The notes under the pieces were generated by a model. It saw nothing but the letters and a program-made list of their open reading frames with translations, ran no database searches and was not told where the DNA came from. DNA of 64,000 nucleotides from Homarus americanus (lineage: Eukaryota; Arthropoda; Malacostraca; Decapoda; Nephropidae). Both the position numbers and the translations under genes were made by a program. Shown here one piece after another: positions 26,414-35,533 of this stretch. The stretch lies in the NCBI RefSeq assembly GCF_018991925.1, contig NW_024742338.1:2708495-2772494 (forward strand), given 5' to 3'. Within the stretch, counting starts at the first letter, position 1. Each line of letters begins with the position of its first letter.

Positions 26414-27972
26414 CTAGTTTATCTTATTATGGTTATCCCTCTCTTTCTCTCTCTCTTCTAGCTTATCTTACTGTGGCGGTAACAGAGATTTTTAACATGA
26501 TGGAATATAAATTTGTTTCTCAGAGTTTCTACAAAAGATCTTTAGGGTTATCAATGTAATTTGGTGCACACTTATTACACCAACCACTATATTTGAAGTC
26601 ACCCATGACAAGCAGGAATGCCATTGCATTTGCTATAACTATTAGAGTATCTCAATTTTCTGTGGTTCAGTAAACTATAATTAATTTGGGGTTTTGTAAA
26701 GGCACCCAACAATGACTGTGTGTCTTCCTTTCTGTTAGACTTTACACTATTTCGATTCCACAAAACACTTTTCACTCATAACCTCTTTTCCCAATAACAG
26801 GTCCCTCCTGAGTGGTTCGTAAACATGCATTCAACTGGATCAATCCTCTTCCTACACAATAGTTCCCTCACACCTATTACATTATATAAGTTTGATGGAT
26901 TTTAGGTAAAGTATTAAACTCTACTCTCTTCTTGAGGAATATTTTACACCATTGTTGTTAATTCCAATTACGTGTTCATAAAAAGCATGTATTTAGCCAC
27001 CTTATGTAATGGGTCGGCCCTCTCTCTGCTGAGTAAAATCATCTGGCGTTAGCTAACTAATATATTAAAAGTGGCGTGCCCGTAGTGAAACGGTCAGAGG
27101 AGATATTTTATTAATATACCTTATGAAGCATGAAGCTTCCTCCCCAATTATTAATCTTGGTGGGGTCTGGGGTGTCGTTAGTGTCAATCATGGTTCTCAG
27201 AATTTCCCTCGTCCAGACGGTGCCAGACTTCGGAAAGGTCACAAACACTATATCATCACTCCGGTACTCAAAGTTGTAGTATATATCCTTAAGCTGACGG
27301 TACCTGATAAAAGTATAGATTACAGAAAGTACCTGGTGTGCTGCGGACATTAGTACTGGCAGGGGCGGATCCAGGAATATCACAAGGGGGGGGGTCCAAG
27401 AAGTTGTGGGTGGGGGAAATGGCGAGCACAAGGAAGCGAGCCCACTTAGCTGGGGGATTTCAGAAAGGGGGGGGGGTGCTTCCAGCGCCAGAAATTTTTT
27501 TTAAATCTGATCATTATCATGGGCATTTTGAAGCCATGCGCACTTGATATTAGGAGATATCCTGAAGTCAATAGTAAATACTTTTTTCTATACAAAAATG
27601 CCTGAGTACAATCCTGCATTAAAGAAAAAGTGTTGGAATTTTCTGGTAAAAAGAGGGGTCCGAACCCCCAGGACTCCCCTGGATCCGCCCTTGACTGGTC
27701 TCTTCAAACTCTCGGGATTTTCTATGAGATTACCTGTATTAGTATCCTCTGTATTATATATAACAACTCAAATTATATCTCTCATGGTAGTCACTGGTTT
27801 AACACAACAACAGGGGAATACTTACAGTGAGGGCATTAAGTAGTTACCGGGGTTAATGCGGACTACCTTTAAATTATACCTCCGCATGCCTCTTGCCTCT
27901 CTCATGGCGGTCTCTTCCTCGCTAATATCCTCCACGGTTATCGGAGACTCGTTCCCCTTTATCACACCCATC
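19175..27972 (-). CDS. SULT: Cytosolic sulfotransferase (SULT family), complete, 330 aa
   Basis: Exons in transcript order: 27972-27826 (ATG at 27971), 27303-27120, 22727-22545, 19782-19508, 19379-19175. All have GT-AG borders. Phases (2,0,0,2) agree, and the coding bases sum to 993, a multiple of three. The enzyme transfers sulfate from PAPS to a hydroxyl or amine of small molecules in the cytosol. Residues 72-79 FPKSGTVW are the 5'-phosphosulfate loop. R177-S185 in VARNPKDVCVS bind the 3'-phosphate. RRGVAGDWKNAFT near the C-terminus is the RKGxxGDWKxxFT signature. The usual KTHLP catalytic motif reads GWHLA: His156 is kept, but the conserved Lys and Pro are replaced. The acceptor AG directly precedes GATG of exon 1, implying an upstream non-coding exon. 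The substrate cannot be told from sequence. Confidence 0.93.
20716..21660 (+). pseudogene. Broken hAT-like transposase with a LINE ORF1-like 5' part
   Basis: 20716-20940 encodes a Cys-rich zinc-finger-like stretch (MICDYCGG ... CCWYCSDCVVKVKEAI), then a helical segment (KEILAKTEEVADRMEVV), resembling ORF1 of CR1-type LINEs. From 20943 the frame becomes hAT-like: GIGTDKASVMVGINNGVYQ, KLKEEVPSLVHIRC, then after a frameshift VCHSVQLAVSHASSETMPRN and LKVVQACQTRWFSIAS. At least two frameshifts and several stops make it dead. It lies antisense in sulfotransferase intron 3. Confidence 0.65.
21661..22540. other. Sulfotransferase intron 3, unassigned part
   Basis: AT-rich sequence. No exon or delimited repeat is recognised. 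Confidence 0.4.
23160..23460 (+). repeat. Dispersed repeat, copy 1
   Basis: It shares ordered blocks with 33130-33430: GCAT-CAAGAT, ATGTTGAA-GCTTTAACT, GAGAATC-GATG and an AAG/AAA-ATTAAT block. No coding domain is recognised. It could be the edge of an old LTR-type element. Confidence 0.35.
23487..23567 (-). mobile_element. Family A LINE 3' end, short copy
   Basis: The minus strand ends in the family tail (CGGCTAACGAGCCGATCAGT then GAAGAGGATAAAAGTAAAAA). Only about 80 bp remains. It sits in sulfotransferase intron 2, in the same sense as the gene. Confidence 0.75.
23570..25580. other. Sulfotransferase intron 2, unassigned
   Basis: No exon is recognised. Positions 24900-25220 form a purine-rich plus strand (AG and A rich) that produces spurious Phe/Tyr/Leu frames on the other strand. 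CCCCCTACAGTGGAACAG at about 25190 looks a little like an LTR-to-primer-site junction, but no LTR pair is seen. Confidence 0.35.
25584..26501. mobile_element. Long-TIR element with 17-bp target-site duplication
   Basis: The element proper is 25601-26484 (884 bp). It starts TGTTACCGCCACAG and ends CTGTGGCGGTAACA. The inverted arms are about 285 bp each (25601-~25886 and ~26207-26484), nearly identical over unique sequence, and each contains a (CT)n/(GA)n tract. The spacer is about 320 bp of AT-rich non-coding DNA. GAGATTTTTAACATGAT occurs in the same orientation immediately outside both ends (25584-25600 and 26485-26501), as expected of a 17-bp duplication of target DNA. No transposase is encoded. 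It sits in sulfotransferase intron 2. Confidence 0.8.
27359..27697. mobile_element. MITE with GGGGCGGATCCAGG terminal inverted repeats (hAT-like)
   Basis: Left CAGGGGCGGATCCAGG and right CCTGGATCCGCCCTTG are inverted repeats of about 16 bp. An imperfect flanking repeat contains ACTGG on both sides. The internal sequence has G-runs and no intact protein. It lies in sulfotransferase intron 1, about 55 bp upstream of exon 2's acceptor. The hAT assignment rests on the CAG/GGC-type ends and is tentative. Confidence 0.65.
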
Positions 27973-28094
27973 CTAGTAACGTTAAAATCATATCATCAGA
28001 GTCATTCTTCAAACTAGATACATTCATCTCGAGTATGTTGGCGGCTCTTAAGAGTACGGATCCGTATTTTGGCGGCCTCTGGCAGTGGTCGCTT

Positions 28095-29545
28095 AAACAT
28101 AATTATCACAGTGGCCACCAAGTGTTAAAGTATATGACAGTGGTCACCAAGTATTAATGTATGTGACAGTGGCCACCAAGTGTTAAAGTATATGACAGTG
28201 GTCACCAAGTATTGATGTATGTGACAGTGGTCACCAAGTGTTAAAGTATATGACAGTGGTCACCAAGTATTGATGTGTATGACAGTGACCACCAAGTGTT
28301 AAAGTATATGACAGTGGTCACCAAGTATTGATGTGTATGACAGTGACCACCAAGTGTTAAAGTATATGACAGTGGTCACCAAGTATTAATGTATGTGACA
28401 GTGACCACCAAGTGTTAAAGTATATGACAGTGGTCACCAAGTATTAATGTATGTGACAGTGGCCACCAAGTGTTAATGTATATGACAGTGGCCACCAAGT
28501 ATTGATGTGTATGACAGTGACCACCAAGTGTTAAAGTATATGACAGTGGTCACCAAGTGTTAAAGTATATGACAGTGGTCACCAAGTGTTAATGTATATG
28601 ACAGTGGCCACCAAGTATTGATGTGTATGACAGTGACCACCAAGTGTTAAAGTATATGACAGTGGTCACCAAGTGTTAAAGTATATGACAGTGGTCACCA
28701 AGTATTGATGTGTATGACAGTGGTCACCAAGTGTTAAAGTATATGACAGTGGTCACCAAGTGTTAAAGTATATGACAGTGGTCACCAAGTATTGATGTGT
28801 ATGACAGTGGCCACCAAGTGTTAAAGTATATGACAGTGGTCACCAAGTGTTAAAGTATATGACAGTGGTCACCAAGTATTAATGTGTATGACAGTGGCCA
28901 CCAAGTGTTAAAGTATATGACAGTGGTCAAATAAGTGTTAAAAGAGACAGGCCTGGGCATTGATGTGTATGACAGTACACCAAGTGTTAAAGTATATGAC
29001 AGTGGTCAAGGGCAAAGTATAAGACAGTGGTCAAGTATTGATGTGTATGACAGTACACCAAGTGTTAAAGTATACACAGTGGTCACTGGCAGCAAAGTAT
29101 ATGACAGTGGTCACTAAGCATAATAAGGTGACAGTGGCCACCAAGGTTAGCTGTATATGACACAGTGGCCACCACAAGTATTGATGTGTATGACAGTGGC
29201 CACCAAGTGTTAAAGTATATGACAGTGGTCACCAAGTGTTAAAGTATATGACAGTGGTCACCAAGTATTGATGTGTATGACAGTACCGGCAGCAAAGTAT
29301 ACATTAGTGGTCACCAAGGTTAAAGTATATATAAAATATCGAGAAGCTGATGTGTATGACACAGTGGCCACCAAGGTTAAAGTATGACAGTGGTCACTGT
29401 TAAAGTATGACAGGTCACTAAAGTATTGATATGACAAAAATACCAAGTGTTAAAGTATATGACAGTGGTCACCAAGTGTTAAAGTATATGACAGTGGTCA
29501 CCAAGTATTGATGTGTATGACAGTGACCATCTAAATATAAGACAG
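28095..29545. repeat. 29-bp tandem satellite, two alternating variants
   Basis: The unit is CACCAAGTGTTAAAGTATAT plus GACAGTGGT. A second variant reads GTATTGATGTGTATGACAGT, and the two alternate as a higher-order dimer or trimer. The right part (28930-29450) is degraded, with deletions and insertions. It occupies the probable first intron of the sulfotransferase. Confidence 0.95.
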
Positions 29546-29648
29546 TGGCCACCTCAATAATACTTTATTGACACAACTTAAAATTTCATTGTAAATACCA
29601 ATTGAAAGATTCATTTAGTTAAAGAAGCCATCGAGAACTCTCACTTAC

Positions 29649-29800
29649 CTGCTGTACTTACTACTGCTGGAGTATCGTCACAGTGACTTTATCGAGCTCC
29701 TTCCTTCAGGGTGTCCGAGATACTGATTGGTAACTGTCACTCTATCAGGGCTCACTTCAGTGGGTGGACGAGTTCACCCCACCTGTGGCGCCACCAAGCG
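29649..29800 (-). other. Probable 5'UTR exon and start region of the sulfotransferase
   Basis: The minus strand shows a perfect donor, CAG|GTAAGTGAG, with GT at 29648-29647. It could join the acceptor just before the ATG at 27971. Upstream, TATACAGTATATATG at about 29830-29845 is a TATA-like element some 30 bp from a plausible start near 29800. Both the exon's 5' limit and promoter function are inferred. Confidence 0.45.
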
Positions 29801-29809
29801 GCTGTCAAA

Positions 29810-30940
29810 TAGAAAAACAGTTGCCGACAAACATATATACTGTATATTAAAGGGGGGAAGATGCACAGATCAGTGACTTTATAGTTTTTTTAATTGTCTT
29901 GTGCACTTTATTTTACCATCTACAATAGGATACAATTACTGTGCAGCTATTAATGGTTTAACAACACCAGAAGGAACAGAAACCCGTTTTTTTTCAGATT
30001 TCCGAAACATCCAGAGAAATGAGTCGTAGATCTATTTACTGTATGTCAATGTTGACTGTTCATTAGTCGTCTACGGTCAGTCAGAATTAAAAAAAAATGA
30101 GCGTGTTCAATTATTATGCTTTTACGTCTGTCACACCAAGACGATTGACAGAAGTCCGAAAGTTATTGAAAAATAAAAATAATTTATGAAATGATCATGC
30201 ACCTTCCACTTGCCATCTAGACAGGCTTGTTAGTCAAGACTCAGGGAACTGCAACTTTGTACACCTACATATTGCATAGCGTCTTTGATGGAAACGTTTA
30301 TCAAATGACCGACCATCTAAAGCCTTTTAGAGGTGGTCGGGATAGCGGGAAGTTTGAAAGTATTCGACATCTTTACCACAGTTGCTTTTTTAGTTTTAGA
30401 TTCAGGTTGCACCAGTAAGTTACTGAGGATCAGTATTTGTTTTGACGATATAAAAATTATTGCTGGTTTCTTTCTCACCTTTACAGCAAACACAGGTTTT
30501 CTACAATGAGAGGTAAGGGAATGTGAAACGGCTGACACTGATATAATCAAGGGTTCCTTATAAATAATCAAGTAATTCAAATAATTTACGAGAATTAGGC
30601 ACAAAAAACACTGCTAATGATTTGTCTAGTCTTGCACTGCTATTCTTTTTTCAGGCTAAAGAAGTGTGAACAAGATGAATACATTAGCTTCATACAGTAG
30701 TCTAGCGGTTAAGCCAAAAAACTTCCTTTTTAAGGATGCATTAAAACTGGTGGGTTTATAGATGTGTGAATGGTGAACCGAATATGATCAGGTCCCCAGC
30801 TGTGTCTGGCCTGTGAAAGCGACCATCTTGGATTTAAAAATGAACGCCACCCAAATCTGTTATTACTCAAATTTTAGGCTCAAATAGATACATTCTATTA
30901 ATTTATGAGTAAATGTATGTGTTCATGATAATGATATACT
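29810..30940. other. Unassigned intergenic DNA
   Basis: No gene, array or delimited mobile element is recognised; small open frames lack domains. Confidence 0.4.
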
Positions 30941-30941
30941 G

Positions 30942-31045
30942 TACATTGCCCAGTACTTGCCAACAGTGCGTAACAGAGACGTGACCGATCCCCAAAGCGG
31001 CGAGCGAGTCGATCATTGGTGAAGAGGATAAAAGTAAAAAGAAAC
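30942..31045 (+). mobile_element. Family A LINE 3' end, short copy
   Basis: It begins CCAGTACTTGCCAACAGTGC, continues through ACAGAGACGTGACCGATC and ends GAAGAGGATAAAAGTAAAAAG. The 3' limit matches the other copies. Confidence 0.75.
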
Positions 31046-32110
31046 AATTACTAATTAATTATGGTGGTGTCAGCCAACTTGAATATCAAAATGGCTGCTA
31101 CCAATGAAATTTTTACTTGATTTCTGTAGAATCACTAAGGATGCGATAGAGGCTACCAGGTGGTAAGAGCTTCCAAGATAAAAGCGACCTTGAAATTGGT
31201 GTGGCGGCATCAAGCGTCCTCCTATATATTTTTTATTTTTTTTTTAAGAAAGGAGGGTTGAAAGAAGATTAGAGGTGGGGGAAGGAATTTATAGTTCGGA
31301 AATTTAAGAAATTTAGGAGGAGGTAAGAGAGGGCGGGCTGACCGCCTAGCTAAGCTAATAGTGTGTGAGGGTTGTGTCATGGGTTAGTTATTGTCTGTCG
31401 GTACAGGCACTAGACATCCTACCCTGTCCCATATATGGGTGTTTTGAGGGCCTTATTTCATATTCCGCCGACCCTACTGGCGGATGCTGGTCTAGGGAGG
31501 TTGTCTATTGCCTGGCCGTGTAGATCAGGGGTGGTAATGGACCTTTTGAGATTTGGTAACTTTTTGGGAGCCATGTATGGTTGTTGTCGTTATCTGGCGG
31601 GAGTCTTTGAAGGAGTTGTTGCTCTGATCGTTCTATCTTTTGCCAGATCCTCCTACCAGAGATGGCACTGGGGTGAGAGGGTTACCCTCCCCAATGATTG
31701 GTCTCCAGTTGGTCAAGTTGCCAGAAGTGGGTCACAATAATCTAAAAAATTCAGGGAGATTGTCAAGAAAGCATGGGTACAAGTGTGTTTCTGTGACCTG
31801 GTGGAAATCTACCTGCCTGTTGTTTGTCTGTACACTGATACCGATCGTCGGGAAGTTACCGGAGACTGTATTGCACAGTGTATAACTTACACAGCACACC
31901 GACAGGACTTAAACGAACTACGTGCCAGGGGATAATTTTATGGTCGAGCGCTTGGTTGTGTGTGGCCATGAAGGTGATGCTGATGCTTGCTCTGCCAACT
32001 ACCTGAAACAGCTACATACTGTCCAGGGGGTCTGGTGGCAGTAAAACAGAGCAGCAAATTACCTCGATTAATGTCTTGTTTTTGAGTCTTGGACACACTT
32101 AATCTTATTG
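31046..32110. other. Unassigned intergenic DNA
   Basis: An open frame at 31435-31740 has hydrophobic stretches but no recognisable domain, splice context or signal. I do not call it a gene. Confidence 0.35.
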
Positions 32111-32128
32111 TCTAGTTCATTTCTCAAC

Positions 32129-32325
32129 CTTGTTCCCTCTACCCGTCTCTTGTTCCCTCTACCCGTCTCTTGTTCCCTCTACCCGTCTCTTGTTCCCTCT
32201 ACCCGTCTCTTGTTCCCTCTACCCGTCTCTCGTTCCCTCTACCCGTCTCTTGTTCCCTCTACCCGTCTCTTGTTCCTTCTACCCGTCTCTTGTTGCCTCT
32301 ACCCATCTCTTGTTCCCTCTACCTG
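32129..32325. repeat. 20-bp tandem array
   Basis: Ten near-identical copies of CTTGTTCCCTCTACCCGTCT. Pure pyrimidine plus G on one strand. Confidence 0.97.
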
Positions 32326-32384
32326 CACGGCTAGTATATTCATCTCAACACATACTGTAGTCATATTATGCTCCAACGTCGTTC

Positions 32385-32990
32385 AGATATCTAGACGGTC
32401 CGTCCCTCGTAACGATCTTCAAGAGTGAAGTGCTTCCCCGTCTGGAGTACTGTCACCCCGTATGGTCCCCGAGATATGCTATGGACTGTCAGTTGGTTGA
32501 AAATGTTCAAAGGAGGGCCACCAGACTGGTGCCTGCACTTCGGCACCTCAACTACCCTGAGAGATTGGAGCGCCTGAACTTGCCTAGCTTATACTACAGA
32601 TGGGCAAGGGGTGACCTAATTGAGGTGTATAAGCATCTCAAGGGGCACTACTCAGTCGAGTGTCCTTACTTGGAGCTGGCGGACGCTCGCCCCACAAGGG
32701 GTCACAGCTCATGATTGAAGAAGCCGCAGGTCCAGAAAACTGTGAGGGCAAACTTTTTTCGGAGTGAGAGTTGTGAACTCTTGGAACATTCTACCAGTGT
32801 GTGTTGTGAATGGCACCGAGTGTGAGCTCTTTCAAGACAAGACTTGGCTAACACTGGAGCAGGTTCAGGTACATTCAGGAGCCGGTGCATGCCCAGTACT
32901 TGCCAACAGTGCGTAACAGAGACGTGACCGATCGCCCAAGCGGCTAACGAGCCGATCAGTAGCGAAGAGGATAAAAGTAAAAATCCACAA
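32385..32990 (+). mobile_element. Family A LINE, longest sense copy
   Basis: It encodes LEYCHPVWSPRYAMDCQLVE, NVQRRATRLVPALRHLNYPE and VYKHLKGHYSVECPYLELAD. After a frame break come RVVNSWNI-type tail codons, and it ends GAAGAGGATAAAAGTAAAAA. It supplies the block VECPYLELADARPTRGHSS that the copy at 11.2 kb lacks, so there are at least two subfamilies. Confidence 0.85.
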
Positions 32991-32999
32991 AACACGTGT

Positions 33000-34100
33000 A
33001 AAATTAATGAATTGCCCCCAAAGAGACTTGTTTTCTCTAGTGAGAGGTACTATCCATTTCTATACTTCCTGAAGTGCTCTCTCTCTCTAAGGTAGATTTA
33101 AATTATGATGCAACCTGTACGAGTAGCCATAAGTCAGCTGTACCTACCGTGAGCTGAAGCATTCAAGATGTATTGAGTATATGTTGAATGCTTTAACTAG
33201 TTTGTTTGTAGTGTAAATTGTATTAAGACGATGTATTTTGACTGCCGGATCATTGTTGCGTCATTCGTGAAGTTACGAGATAGCAATTCAAAACTGAAGT
33301 TGTATTTCCTTGATTTACACATCTCAGAGAATCCGATGAGTGTATTCAAATTATTGCCATTTTTGTATTTAAGAAACTCATTAATTTCGAGAGAAGAAAC
33401 TGTCAACTGTGGTAAAACTCTGAATTGTAACACTGCAGATATATTTGTGAGTAGGCTGGTTGTTATGGTTGTTGACTCTGCCCACAGTGTGATTACGATC
33501 CTATGCACTTGACATCAATTTAATTATTATCAAACACAAATTAGATTTTAAGAGTTAACATTCTTTAATCAATATAAGCCCACAGCCTATGTGTACCTTA
33601 ACAGAGAACAATGTATGGGTGTATAAAAGAGAGCGTAGTTTGGTTAGTTTATTCTGAACACCCTTTCCTCGTCATCCAGGCACTGTTGCTGGAGCTGCGG
33701 CAGATAGGGTGTCTGACGCAGGATGTCTTTTGTACACCGGAATTAAGATCTAGAGTGGATGGGCCCGACGAGAGTTGTAGGTCTACGGGTGCGGCCATGT
33801 CCACGAGGCATGGGCCGAACTCAGGACGAAGTGAACCTAGCCACAGCATTATGGAGTGTAAACGCACAGCTGTATTCTGAATAGGCCTATGGTAATACCC
33901 TGTATGTATCCGTAATTGTTCCATCTCGGGTATCTTATTCCCACCTCGTAAATGGACACCAATGTATCATACGGTGTTAGGAGTTTTAACAGGTATAATA
34001 TTGACAAGAAACGAGAGGCAAGGTTACATCACCACTCATGGAGTCGTGATAACTGTGTGTGCCAGAGTAACCTGTGTCCCCAGTATTGAGAGTAATAATA
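33000..34100. other. Unassigned DNA including dispersed repeat copy 2
   Basis: 33130-33430 matches 23160-23460 in block order (GCATTCAAGATG, ATGTTGAATGCTTTAACT, GAGAATCCGATG). The rest shows nothing recognisable. Open frames at 33.6-33.9 kb on both strands lack domains. Confidence 0.35.
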
Positions 34101-34106
34101 ATTAGA

Positions 34107-34190
34107 TGGACACCCACTAAAAATTATTTGGCACCCGTGTCATATTGTATCACTCCATAAGGGTGCCGAATAATTTTTTAGTGGGTGTAC
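34107..34190. mobile_element. Small hairpin MITE
   Basis: The ~29-bp arms, ACACCCACTAAAAATTATTT plus GGCACCC and their reverse complement (34161-34190), flank a 24-bp loop. This near-perfect palindrome is typical of the smallest mariner-type MITEs. Confidence 0.65.
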
Positions 34191-34194
34191 ATGA

Positions 34195-35530
34195 ATAACA
34201 ATCTTGTGACGAGTTGAGAAGTGCTATGAAGTGTTAGTTTAAGTAGTGCTGTAATTATAGGACTGACGATCAATTCTTGTTGTGTGTCACTATCATAAAA
34301 TGTTAACCAGTAACCTATAGTAATTTTGACTGAACATGGTCCTGTTAACGTTGAATACTTATTTGGCTGACGTTGAAGTAAGGCCAAATGGTCCCTGTAA
34401 TGTGTATCAATGTTAACGTAAATTTGGTCAAGTGTTGAGTGAACCTCAAAGAGCGGTTCATGTGTTAAATTCATCAGGTACTCAACTTCATTGTAATAAA
34501 TCATCTTTGTTGTACGTAAGGGGTATCATTATCCACGTACCCTACACCTTGCCACACTACCGCAGGTTTAAGAGGTTGAAGGTTATATGTATAAGAAGTA
34601 AAATAACTAAGAAATAGATAACAAGTAATAAATAAAGTAAATAAGAAACTGAAAGAAATAAATACTTTGAGAAGTTGAAAGAAAATATAAAAAGAAGGGA
34701 AGAAAATACATGAATCCCTCCCCCCAACGGTACAGACACTATAATCTACTTTACACCAATAACACCAACATCTACACTACTTCTACTTCTCTACACCACT
34801 ATCGCCATACTCTACACTAACAACCATCTGTACACATCTGGGGTGGGTGTATGATACAGGTTAACTTGATCACCATTGTTCTCTCTCTGTCTCGTGCTTG
34901 GTGGCCTCGACAACACCACTGAACATAGGTAAAGAAAATACAACTTCTACATACTTCAGTGTACTTCATTATAAGCTTAGTGTACAGTGGCAAGAAGAGC
35001 AAGCTTAATGTACATATTTAAGTACAATAAGCTTCGTGTACAGAGGTAATAAAGCTATGTACTACGGCAATCTACTGTACAGGTAAAACAATGGTGTACC
35101 TCATCTTCTTCCACCACCACCTCCTCTTCTTCCTCCACCACCACCACCACCTCCTCCTCTTCTTCCTCCTCCCCTTCCCACAATCCTTAATTAACCCTTG
35201 CACGCCATCACCAAGAATTAGGAGAATCTACGTGGACTCGGGTAATACGTGCCCTGATTGGTGTTCGATCATCATGACGTCACATTAGGGGAATTTAGGT
35301 AAAATTAAGTGACCTTTGGATGAGTTGGGTTAAGTTAAGGTTTAGTTTGGTAAATGTTCTCTTAGGTTAGGTTCGGTAACCGTAGGATGGGTTAAAGCCT
35401 TGCCCGAGTACACGTGGATTGTGACACATACTTCGCATTGGTCAGATGTGCCGTGGTAGGGCGAGGAGGGGGAAGGGGGGCGGGGAGGGGGGGCCAGGGG
35501 GAGAATGGAGGAGGAACCTGGGGGAGGGGG
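34195..35530. other. 3' flank of collagen-like gene 1, unassigned
   Basis: 34600-34710 is A/G rich; 35100-35180 is a CCT/CCA-rich stretch; 35340-35370 has a few TTAGG-like motifs; 35455-35530 is a G-rich plus strand just past the gene's stop. No clear poly(A) signal is seen. Confidence 0.35.
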
Positions 35531-35533
35531 CTG

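Noticed and set aside
28095..29545. CRISPR array
   Set aside because: The repeats are contiguous or nearly so, without unique spacers of uniform length, and the context is a eukaryotic genome.
31435..31740. 101-codon open frame with hydrophobic segments
   Set aside because: No domain, no clear splice sites and no repeat relation. The length is within chance expectation.
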